A DNA stretch of 64,000 bases from Xiphophorus maculatus (lineage: Eukaryota > Chordata > Actinopteri > Cyprinodontiformes > Poeciliidae). This document shows, one piece after another, positions 22,401 through 32,300 of the stretch (positions are counted from its first letter, which is position 1; every line of letters starts with the position of its first letter). Both the position numbers and the translations under genes were made by a program. The notes below the pieces were generated by a model. The model had not been told where the DNA came from. It searched no databases and worked only from the letters and a program-made list of their open reading frames with translations. The DNA is taken from contig NC_036464.1 in the NCBI RefSeq assembly GCF_002775205.1, positions 310,001 to 374,000 on the forward strand, read 5' to 3'.

Positions 22401-23402
22401 AAAGAAAATCAGAAATTTTGAGATTCATCCCAGGAATTTTCAATTGTGTTTAGGTTTAAAAAGTAACAATATTTCAACTTTTGGAAATAAACTGATGCAA
22501 GTCATAATTTAGAATTTTAAAGCCAGTTTAGTAAATTGTCAGATTTAAAGTCATAATTTTGAGGGTTGAAGTTCCTCTGTGGGTTTTAGTGGCTTTAGAC
22601 CTTTTTGTTTATCACAACAAATCTCAATAAATATTTTGAAGTTTGTGATTATAGCGTCGCAAATGATAAATAAATGAATTATTCTGATTGATTTGTGTGT
22701 AAAAATCAGGATGCTCTAAACGCCGAGCTGAACAACTTGGGAAAGAACTACGGAAAAGAGTTTCCGGAGAGTCGTTCGGCCTCAGACGATGAAAAAAGTC
22801 GAGGCTTCGTGGCGCAGGAACAGTTCCTCTGGTAAAAACGGATTTATTTAAGAAAAATTAAACGCGACTGATGAAACGGACTAAAAGCAGATTTTGTTCC
22901 TGAAAGGCTGAGCAGGCGGGTTCTGCAGATGGAAACGTCGATGGCGGCGCTCACATCCAGGACGGACCTGATCATGGAGAAACTGGGATTAACGGGAAAC
23001 AACGTCAGTATTCAGATTAAACCAGATTAAAATGTTTCTATGCTCTATTGGGGAAAAGTTCTTTTCTTTGCTTTAAAAGCCTGAAATCTGAAATAAAATT
23101 TTGTTTTTGAAAAAGGGATCAAATTTCCTATAGTAAAAAAATATATAACTTTTATTTTCCATAAGTCATGTAACTATGGGAACTCATTTGAAAGAAAAAG
23201 CAAAGGTCCAACAGGAAGTCATTTTTACGATGTTCATTTTTATTATGAGACAGTCATAATTTTGACTTTCAGTCATAATTTTCAGATTTGAAGTCATAAA
23301 GTTGTTGATATTTTCCAAATAAAATCTAATTTATTTATCTAATTTTATCAGATTTTCTCCTCCCAGAGTGACCGACCTTCCTCACTGACGTCTCAGATGT
23401 GA
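13459..23402 (+). CDS. pkd2l1: Polycystin-2-like 1 cation channel (TRPP3), 15 coding exons
   Basis: Coding exons: 13459-13711, 14428-14541, 16657-16784, 17561-17814, 18815-19039, 19728-19956, 20031-20201, 21025-21206, 21464-21584, 21657-21755, 21827-21948, 22037-22154, 22710-22831, 22907-23003, 23367-23402. Joined, they give an unbroken frame of 756 codons plus TGA; human PKD2L1 has about 805 residues. Visible parts are the first membrane helix ([19 protein letters not shown]), the extracellular polycystin domain ([29 protein letters not shown]), the voltage-sensor-like helices, and the pore with filter LGD at about residues 527-529 ([13 protein letters not shown]). A canonical EF-hand loop, [12 protein letters not shown], spans 649-660, followed by a C-terminal coiled-coil segment ([19 protein letters not shown]). 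The match is to Pkd2l1 rather than Pkd2. The mammalian protein is a calcium-permeable channel of CSF-contacting neurons and cilia. Exon 12 uses a weak GTTTGT donor. The last two exons are the least certain, because the tail is shorter than the human one. Confidence 0.93.
13811..14410. mobile_element. Inverted-repeat element in pkd2l1 intron 1
   Basis: The interior is the same 'tttctgagtttcaaaagttg' type low-complexity body as at 16831-17500. The ends are imperfect inverted repeats: 'taccacagcgtattagagac' on the left, and on the right 'cagtgactaaaacgccgttg' followed by 'tgc'. The right end stops 17 bp before the exon 2 splice acceptor (exon starts 14428), so the polypyrimidine/branch region of this intron may be partly element-derived. 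Confidence 0.55.
16290..16640. promoter_or_regulatory. Candidate conserved noncoding block in pkd2l1 intron 2
   Basis: A GC-richer, repeat-free stretch inside the AT-rich intron 2. It has SOX-like ATTGT/ACAAT sites ('gctctattgtccagctgagc', 'ctcattgtttgacg', 'aacaatgtg'), a CAGCTG E-box and a TAATCTGGATCC homeodomain-like site. No exon is needed here: exons 2 and 3 join in frame without it. Regulatory function is inferred from composition only. Confidence 0.3.
16831..17500. mobile_element. Best-preserved copy of a terminal-inverted-repeat element, filling pkd2l1 intron 3
   Basis: Terminal inverted repeats of about 34 bp are visible. The left end starts GTAAGATGGCGGATCAGGG and continues TTATTGTAGATAGAA. 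The right end, read on the minus strand, starts GTACAACGGCGGATTAGAG and continues CCACTGTAGATAGAA. They agree at 26 of 34 positions. The interior is non-coding, made of short inverted modules (GAGATTAAT, TTTCTAGAAA, AAATTTCTGAG). AAAT flanks both sides and may be a short target-site duplication. The element occupies 670 of the 776 bp of this intron. Confidence 0.65.
17884..18488. repeat. TTTAGCT-rich repeat in pkd2l1 intron 4 (long copy)
   Basis: Begins 'gattaacagacgtaatctgg', followed by 'gttatttagcttttcat', and then runs through many variants of 'aaatatttagct' and 'agctaactattttgcttgct'. A co-linear shorter copy lies at 20290-20625 in intron 7. The difference is mostly in the number of internal units. 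Confidence 0.7.
18658..18765. repeat. AT-rich palindromic cluster (TATAGATCTAGATATA units)
   Basis: Several copies of 'atatagatctagatat', with inverted modules TATCTAGATCTAGA and TATGTCTAGATA, give a strongly self-complementary segment in intron 4, 50 bp before exon 5. Confidence 0.7.
19069..19168. repeat. Two adjacent perfect hairpins, the second with telomere-like CCCTAA units
   Basis: Hairpin 1: 15-bp arms 19069-19083 and 19089-19103 (AACTTTAAAGGTGAT and its complement) around a 5-base loop. Hairpin 2: perfect 23-bp arms 19119-19141 and 19146-19168 around the 4-base loop CCCA. Three CCCTAA-type units (19111-19125) lie at and just before the left arm. It sits in intron 5 of pkd2l1, starting 30 bp after the exon 5 donor. 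Confidence 0.9.
20290..20625. repeat. TTTAGCT-rich repeat in pkd2l1 intron 7 (short copy)
   Basis: Co-linear with 17884-18488: same start ('gactaacagacgtactctgg'), same middle ('taatttttcattcataaatt', 'aaactaaatatttagctcca') and same end ('ccaaatccttagttgctaaa', 'tagttagcaacct'). It is about 270 bp shorter because internal 'tatttagct' units are missing. Confidence 0.7.
21232..21405. repeat. TACTCAAGTAAAAGTA-family fragment in pkd2l1 intron 8
   Basis: Carries 'gtagtaactggttacattta', 'aaattacttttaggagtatt' and 'cttacttgagtaatattt', the terminal modules of the dispersed family. The middle is deleted relative to the 400-bp copies. Confidence 0.6.
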
Positions 23403-23532
23403 TGAACTTGCTGGAAGCCGCCGCGGATCACAATGAAAAAGGCCTGAAAACAAGTTGGCACCAGCAGGTTGTCATGGAAACGTGTAAATACTGTAATAAT
23501 GATTGCGAATGTATCGCCTACCAGCTATCTGA

Positions 23533-24345
23533 CTGCAGGAGAACGACGGCGCATCAGGGCCAGATGAAGAGGAAGATGAAGAGGAGGAGTAAATTTCATC
23601 CAAAAAACTCAGAAATTTTAAGATTAACCTCTAGAATTTTCAAGGTGTTGGAAATTTCAAAAATATTAAATTTTTGTAAATTTTCCATGTTTGAAAAGTC
23701 AAAACCTTGTTAGACAATAATAAGTAATTTTAAATTAAATTCAAATTTTCTAGAAAATAAATAAAATTTTGAGATTTATTTCAGAAAACTTGGAAAACAA
23801 ATCCAAGGTTTTTTGGGGGGGAAATGTGCAAATCTGTCAGTTTCAAAATTTTAAAATTTTGGAAATTTTCTGACTTTGAAAAGTCTAAAACTTGATTGAA
23901 AAAACCCTGAAATTTTGAAATTAAACTCAGAAATGTTCTCAAAATAAATTGGAAAGTTTTGAGATAAAAAAGTCATAAATGTTTTTTATCAGAAATGTTC
24001 TGAAAAAAAATGTTGAAATGTCTGCGTTTCAAAAGTTTAAAAAATGTCGACTTTTGGATATTTTTTGAGCTTGAAAAGTCAGAAATCTTCTAGAAAAAAC
24101 TCCCACATTTTTAAATAAGAGATTTTCTAGAAAAAACTTGGAAATTTGTTTCAAAAATGTAAAAAAAAAAAAAGGTACTTTTGAAATCCTAAGAATTTTT
24201 TTAAATCAAAATTTGTTGACTTGAAATTCCCAAATTTCCATGTTTTTTTCTGGAAAATTTCTGAGATCAATTTCAAAATTTGACTTATTTTGACAGCAAT
24301 TTACCTTTTTCCCATCTTCAGCGTCCCCAATGCGTCGTTGTGCAG
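23533..24345. mobile_element. Inverted-repeat element just downstream of pkd2l1
   Basis: The left end 'ctgcaggagaacgacggcgc', followed by 'atcagggccagatgaaga', pairs with the right end read on the minus strand, 'ctgcacaacgacgcattggg' followed by 'gacgctgaagat'. The interior is the shared 'gaaatttctgagtttgaaaa' low-complexity body. This third copy confirms that the ends at 13811 and 16831 are real element termini. Confidence 0.55.
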
Positions 24346-27300
24346 TAGAGTAGAGACAAAAAGCAGATTAATGTTTAACTGGTTTCAGTGGCACAACCAT
24401 GTTTCTAAAAACTAAGTACACCCTGTGCTGTAACATCTTACACCACTGGTAGCAGAGAAGCTCCTGCTGGGCTGGTAAATTGTTCTCACTGCAATCCAAT
24501 CAAACAGACTGGAAGTGACTCAAATCTGACTCCACAAAAACCCGACTTCATCGTTGTGAGATTATTCTGCTGTTAATAAAGATTCCCATCTCTACGAGTT
24601 GTGCCAAAAAACATGGAGGGTGTCTTTAGCGTTTCTCCTTCAATCCCTTTTTAACTATCATGCCATTAATGCTAACAGTTAGCAGTTAGCATACCGAGGC
24701 CTGGAGACAGACATTTCCCACTTTTTTATTTTTTATTTGTCCTGTCCAGCTGTAAATCAATCAGAGTTAATGTCAAAGTGCCAAAAAGAATCTGAACTGT
24801 TTTATTTTCACACGTGGAGCGTTACGGTTTTCACAATAATGGACCAATTAATATATATTTAGAAAAAAATTATAAGAATTTGCTCTGGGTTGATTTCAGT
24901 CGATTTGGACAAGGAGGTGGAAAAGAGAAAGATGTAAGAAATATTTTTCACATTTGGAAAATGTTCCTTTAACATCCTGGAATCGACCTTATAACCAGTG
25001 GTGCTTCCTTTTGGTTTTATGAAGGTGGTCAGGCCAGGCCTGTAAAAAATGTAGGCTGGCGAAACTTTAAAAAAAAGAAGATAAAAAATTCAGGCATGGG
25101 CTGTGGTCCCCTATGTCCCCCCTTTTGAAAGCACCACTGCTTATAACTTTCCAGACTAATACTCAGCAACACCTGCTCATTGTTTCACAGAAAATAACTA
25201 CAAAAGTTGTTTTTTTTAATGGTGTTAAAGCTAATAAATAAACTCAACTTCCCCACTTAATCCATACAGAAGCAGCAGGGGTGTACTTAGTTTCTGTCCC
25301 TGTGTAGAGATCAAACTTTCCTCTTCACTATGATTGAACCATTTGTGTTGCAAAATAAATACCTACACAGTGGTGTTAGTGAAAAAATAAAATGTTTTTA
25401 CTTCATATTCTAATGTCTAGTGTCGCCTTTTCAGAATGAGCACAAAAGCTCATTATATATTGGATAGTAACTTACTTTGACTAGACCTACGAGGCCTTTA
25501 GAAGTGAGCTGCAAAAATATTGTCCTGTAAGTTAAAAATCTTTAGTTTGATTAAATCTGTTAATGTTGCATAAAATGCAGTTTTACAGTGTTTGTGTTTT
25601 GCCGTCAGACTTTCTCATAGAAAACATTCATCATGTCTAATAAACGTCCTGAACAACGAGGTACAAATGCTCCTTTATTTGAAGTGACTGAGTTTTCTTT
25701 TCTGCTAACTTCAACAGCTCCAAAAAATAATTACATTCACGTCCGAAGCGATTCGTTTGAGCAGCTCAGCCGCTGTGCTGCACACAGGAAATGGCACACA
25801 CATAAATACGAGGAAAAATTCAACGTTTTCAAAACAAATCGGCCGTTTGACTTTATTAACAAATCAATTAAGGCGTATTCATAAATTATGCTGCTAAAAT
25901 ATTCAAAAAGAATATTCTTCTAGAGGGTGTTAATCAACATTATGTACATTTTATAAAGGTTTGCGATTCCTTGAACACTTCAGAACTGAAAAGAACCAAA
26001 ACATTTCGTTCAGCACAGAAATTAGCTTTTTAAAGGGCACATATCATACAGCAGAGGTTCAATCTACAAAAAATGAAAACAAGAACCCTCCAGTACATTT
26101 TTAAAAGGATTTTTGTCAATAAAAATACCTTGGTAACCACACTGCTCTTAAACAGGAAGTGAATACCATATATAGAAGCTGTGATATTCAGTTTTTATGT
26201 TTTTACTGGAGAAACTGTTTGGTTTAAAAAGAGGAACATGTTGAATGGATGCGTTTTATTTTCAGTATTATGAAATAAATTAAAGGAATAAAGTAAGAGG
26301 ACACAGCAGAGTTTATAGCCAGGATAAGACGGATCGCCGCTAAGGTGGACATGGTTGTTTGTGAGCAGAAAGTTTACCCAGAAATTAAAAACCTTTTTTC
26401 TTTTTCCAGTTATTTGTCCACAAAATGTTTACTGATTTCTGCAGGTCGAATTAAATCCCCAAAAGTTCCTCATGCATGTTTAGCCCTGATAATTAGCTTC
26501 AACGTTGAGCATCAAAACCAAACAAATGAGTTGGACTGCAAATCAGTATTTATTCCTCTTATCCAGCACTTTTAGGTCTAAAGAACTTGGTTTATAAATA
26601 ACAAACCTGGAGATAAACTTCTAGAGTTTGACTGGCGTATCACAACGCATCTTAGTAAAAGATGGAGATTTTATGTGGAAAAAGTGTGGCTTGCACAATC
26701 ACTGTACATTTATTCTAATTAGAATCACATCAGCTGGCAAAAATGTGTGGTCTATATTTTGTTTTTGTGGTGAATTACAGAAAGAGCTGATAAATCTAAA
26801 TTTTTATAATGTAAATTAATTAATCTTCCTGGTGAAAATGCTGATATATGCCTTTTAAATTCTGACACACCATGCAGAAAAGCACAAGTAAAACCCAAAA
26901 CAGCAGGATTCAAGTAATTGTCTTATTGTAATTTGACTAGAAATGAAAATGTTTTAAAAGAACAAAAATAAATAAATCTTGCTAAAATTTGTAAGCATCA
27001 AATGAAAATTCAATAAATCCTGCTGCCAACCAGAAATCAACATTTAAAAAGAGAGAGCTCCTCTGACCAAACTGCTTCAAAATGAGCAGAAAGCCTGTCA
27101 CCTCTACCAAGTTTTAAGGTTATTTACACAGGGACTATAAAGGTGCAGCCTTTTCCAGATTCAACAGCATAAATTCAAACTCGGCTGCATTATCATCCAA
27201 AATAAAACCATCAGCGTCTGAAAACGACAAGCCCTCCACTGCAAAAGATGAAAATAAACTCCTTTAAAAAGATGGCGTTCTTAGGGTTTCTTTGTACACA

Positions 27301-27902
27301 AACTTTATTCAGGAAAACAAAAATCCCACTTATATTTCTGACATATTTTAAAGAGCAACACGAAGCAGCCGAATAATAATCTTCAATAACGATTGATTTA
27401 TGCAAAACTGCGTCAAAACCCGGCATGAAAAGGAAAAACTAAAGTTTGTTCTGTTTTAGAAAAACATCCCTATTAGTAAATTCACTAAAATATATTTCTA
27501 AAAACATTTCAGGACTGGGAGGGAGGATAATTTAACATTCATGCTGCTAAATTCATCACAGTCCCAAAGTGTTTTGAAATGTCAAGTTTTGGATTTAAAA
27601 ACAGCAAAATTAGTGACTATAAGATGTTTTTCTGTTTGGATTTCAAATGTTTAAACTTTTAGTTTATCCTTCGATATTCAGGCCAGGTTAGCTGCTTTGG
27701 TTTTCCTTTTCTAAAACATCAAAATTGTAAATAATCACCATATAAACAAAATCTGAGTCAGGAGGAGAGTGATTTATAAAACCGGTTGTTAACGACCAAA
27801 CTCTGTATAAATACGACTCCTGTTCTCTCGTTTCTGTCCAGAAGAAAAGTGCCGTTTTGTTTCTGTTTTTTCCCTTGGTGGCGTGTTCGGGTCGGAAACG
27901 TC
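24346..27902. other. Spacer between the convergent pkd2l1 and tial1 3' ends
   Basis: No further exons recognised. The right part probably contains the tial1 3' UTR, which would run leftward from 27902; TTTATT at 27303 is one candidate minus-strand AATAAA. The left part probably contains the pkd2l1 3' UTR. I cannot fix either end. Otherwise the stretch is AT-rich with no clear tandem repeat. Confidence 0.5.
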
Positions 27903-29299
27903 TCACTGCATCTGGTAGCCGGCCATGTTGAAATTCCCCACGTTGGAAACGACGGTGTCGGGAGGCGTCGGGGCCGAGGCGTAGCCGCCCATCCAGGCTG
28001 TCGACTGCGACTGCCTGCAGGCCGAGCAGATCAGCAAATATTTACTCAAACATTTCAGTTTCAACAGTGAAATACGGATTTTACTAAAAGTTTAGCAGAG
28101 TTCAAAATGTCTGGGGGAAGAAAACGGTTTTAAACTGATTACACAAAGTTTGTTCACTTCATATACGTCTTGCATAACTTGCATAACTTCAGACTTTTTA
28201 AAAAAACATGTAAAACAATACAAAAGTAGGAAACAATAAAAGAACAAACTTTTAACTTTACCTGTCGCAATCAGCAATAAATCAATTAATTGCTTGATAA
28301 ATTAAAACAAGAGCAATAATTTTCGTTTGCTTCATTTATTGTTTCTCTCCTTCTACCAAAAACTGGATGATAAAACTTTTCATTCTGGTGCTTTGGTCTC
28401 AAATAAATTCAGTTTAACAATGTTTAAAACCCCCAGATTGTTATATTTACTCTAGAGATGCACAGATATGAACATTTGGGCCGATATCAATATCCAATAT
28501 TAATATTTCCACTATGTCTATAATCTATATTTACTGATATTATATAGATTTCACTGCCATTTCAACACCTTTGGGGAAAAGAATAACCAGAAATGGATAA
28601 AAAATAACTACTGGTCGTTCATATTGGCCCAATTTCATTTATCGGACCAATTCCGATTGGTTAAAAAAATGACTGATCTTGTTCCATACCGATATTGGTG
28701 CCGATACTTTGTGCATCCCTAATTTACTCCTTCTTTCCTACGTTTGGTCAATGAACGCATCAATTAATTGGAAAATATAATTAAATTCAGTTACAATTTG
28801 CAGTTTAATTACATTTGTTAATGTGACTGGTGTAATAAAAAAACATTAAAAATGGGAACATTTCTCAAACAACAATACTGTTGTATTAAAAAAGCAACAA
28901 ACAGTTTTTTATTGTAATTTTTATCATGATAATAACACAAAATATTGTGATAAAATTTTAATTGAATTTAATCAATTTTGAAGAATTTTAAGCACCCTGA
29001 CTAATTGTGTTTAAATTATAAGAGCTTTAAAAAAATGAACAGAAAAAAAGCCTGGAAATTAAAAAGAAAATCTTCAAAATTAAATTTGTATTTCATGTTG
29101 ATCTGAACGTTAAAAATAATTCCGCAGTAGGAACTCCATATATGGTGAAGTATTGTCAGGGATTCTTCTTAAAGAGACGGCGTCCTAATGGAAGAGGAAG
29201 TGAACTCACTCGGCTCCGTATCCCTGCTGGCTCCATGTCTGTCCGTACATGTTGTAGGAGGGAACCTGCCAGCCGTTGGCCATGTACTGGCCGTACTGC

Positions 29300-29356
<57 letters not shown>

Positions 29357-32300
29357 GGGTCTCCGTACACCTGGCTCCACTGGCCCCACTGGCTGTAATC
29401 CACCTGACACAGGTACAAAACACAATTCATCAGATTAACAATCTGATTAAATAAATCCATTTTTTTTAAAGAAAGATGGCTCATTCTGAAGATTTTTTAT
29501 CGAACCATTACTAAAAGAAGAAAATAAACACCTTATGTCCTAAAATCCGATAACGTAACATTCATTTAGGACAAATCTGCAGCTAAAAGTTCAACCTTTT
29601 CTGCTTAACAGGGCTGATCGATTGATTACTTTCTAGATTAACTGATTAATACCTAAATAGCAGAAGTTGCTTAATAATAGGGAGATTTTTTGTATTTTTA
29701 CAGTATTTTAACTGGGTGAAGCTAAAACTGCCACTTGAAGGAGTTCTGGGTCGAACATATTCACAGACAAAACAGTTTGTGTTTTTTTAAACACAAATGT
29801 CTATTTTTTGTACAGCTTTGGCTTAATTACTCCCCTAAATGTGTTTTATTTTTCACCAAACTGCCTTTTTCCTTTGAGCCTGTGTACTCCAGGTAACAAT
29901 TACCAAATTAGACGATTATTTTAATAATCAATTAATCACAATTAATCGTTTCGGCCCTACACTCAAGCCTTTTTATACATTTGAAGTACATTAAAAGATG
30001 CAAACAAAAAAATACTTTGATTCCTTATTTGATAAGAAAAACATTTTACTGGCTAAAATGCAACATAGCGTTCCTTCAGTTAATGGAACTGGGTGAAGAT
30101 AAAACTGCCATTTGATCAGTTTTGGCAAAAACATTTACAGACAACGATGTTTTTATCTTAAATACAAAACAAATATACAGTTTATACAACTTTACTGCTC
30201 TGAATATGTTGTTATTTCACCAAATGGCCTCTTTTTTCCATCTGTATACTCCAGTTAACGATTAATCGATTACTAAATTAGTTCAATTATTTTGATAATC
30301 GATTAATCATGATTAATTGTTTAAGCTCTAGTGATTAATACTTCTAAAAGACTTCACAAAAATAGAAATGACATGAAAAACCAGAAACTGATTGGAAATC
30401 TGTGTCAGATTTTGTTATTTATTAAATAAATCAAACTGGTCAAAGTTTTACAGTGACCATGTGTCGTAGTTGGGAGGCAGAAACACAAACACTTGAGCTC
30501 AATCTCTTGCCAAGATCCTGAATCCACAGTCTGTCTGCCGCACACTGACTAATTTGTTTGGCACAAATAAAACAATGATATCTGTAAAAAAAATGAGAAC
30601 AAAAATCTCTGATGCAGCAGTAACTTCTGGACAGACGCCAAATTTTGCTTCAAACATCATTTTCTCAGGTGCTTTTAAAACAACTGTGTGAAAATAAACA
30701 CTCATTGTTACTGGATTCATCACCAGGAAATGTTAAATGTAGAAAAATACAATATTTATACTTCTTGGTCTAAATAAACCACAAACTTAAATATATTTTA
30801 TTGGGATTTTAAGTGATAAAGCAACACAAAGTACCACATACCTGGGACATGGAAGAAAAACACGGTTCTCTAGCTTTCTAGCAAAGATTCTCGACTTTAT
30901 TTAGCAGTGGACTTTGAGTAGACCATTTTAACCCTGAAAGTGGTGTAATATATAAAATCTTAACTCCTACATTTTTATTATTTTATTTCAACTTATAGAT
31001 TGAACTCTGTAGTTCAGTCTTTTAATGCGATTTGATAGGAAAGTTTTAGACAAGCATATATCTTTACAGACAAATGTGTTTTTATCTTAAATGAAAAATG
31101 TAGACAATTTTTGTACAGTTGTGACTTAATTACTGCTCTGAGTGTGATATTTTTCCAGAAAATTGCCTTTATTAGAGTCTGTATATTTTAATGATTAATC
31201 GTTGATTGTGATTTCAGCAATCGATTAATCACGATTATTTTTGATTAATCATTTTAGTCCTATCCAAAATACTCCTAAAAAACATCTAAAAAGGTTTAAC
31301 TTATTTCTTTTCTTCATGTTTTTATATGTCTGGGTTTTCTAAGATTAACACAAACATATAATTTGACCTAAACGACTTCAGAGCAGCTCTGGCTTTAAGT
31401 TTAGGGTTGTTACTTTTTTACAGGACTGTCCTGTATTTTCATATTAGCTCTGTCCAGCCTCTCTGACGATGCCGCCATGTTCAGTTTAGGTTTCGCCTGT
31501 TTTCCGTCATGTAACACCAACCTGCTGCGAGCTTTTTGCCATGTCAGGAGACTCTTTGCCCCAGTAGCACTTCACCATCTGTCCCTCAATGACTGTCCCG
31601 TTTACAGAGACGATGGCGTGCGCAGCGCTGTCATGGGTGGAGAACCTTCAACACAAAAAGAACAAAACGAATCAGAACACAGGCAGTGTTACTGCCAACA
31701 TGCTACTGTTGACATCTAGAGGCGAAACGCTGCCATGAGCTCTAATAATACCTGATGAATGAATATCCTTTCTCTGGAAATACCCTGACCTCCATGATTT
31801 GACCAAATGGTGAAAACGTCTGTCGGATCAGATGTTCTGGAAGAACCACAGAGGAGAAAATTTTTTTTATTCTGGTTGATTCTTCCAGTCAGGCAACTGG
31901 TAAGACACCTATAATTATAGAGTGACGACATGGTGGAACAATGGCCTCCAGAGAATGTGGCACTCGCCTGTGAGACCCGACTGGATCCCGCCGCAGTACA
32001 CCGTGCAGTTCTGTGGACTCGACTGATTCACCACGTCATCAAACCTCAGCTGCTTTGAGCCGTCTGACAAAAAACAAAACAAAAACAACAGATTTTAAAA
32101 CAAAACCGATCCATGAAGAGATCACTGTTTTAATGCTGAAGGTGCGTCCTCACAGCAGGAATCAAGGCTGAATCAGATTATCAGGTTACCATGGAAACGG
32201 CCCTGGTTGAAAGGCTGGTTTTCCCACTTTTGTTTGATTGACGACCAAAGTTGCAACATTTGTTACATTTTCAGCTGCTAAGATTCAAACAAACCAAACC

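Noticed and set aside
25633-25884. 83-residue plus-strand frame in the pkd2l1/tial1 spacer
   Set aside because: No recognisable domain, AT-rich codon use and position within probable 3' UTR sequence of tial1; not supported as a gene.
29142-29454. Poly-Leu and poly-Ala open frames around the CAG tract
   Set aside because: Shadow frames of tial1 exon 11. The Gln frame is the one that joins conserved TIAR sequence on both sides with correct splice sites.
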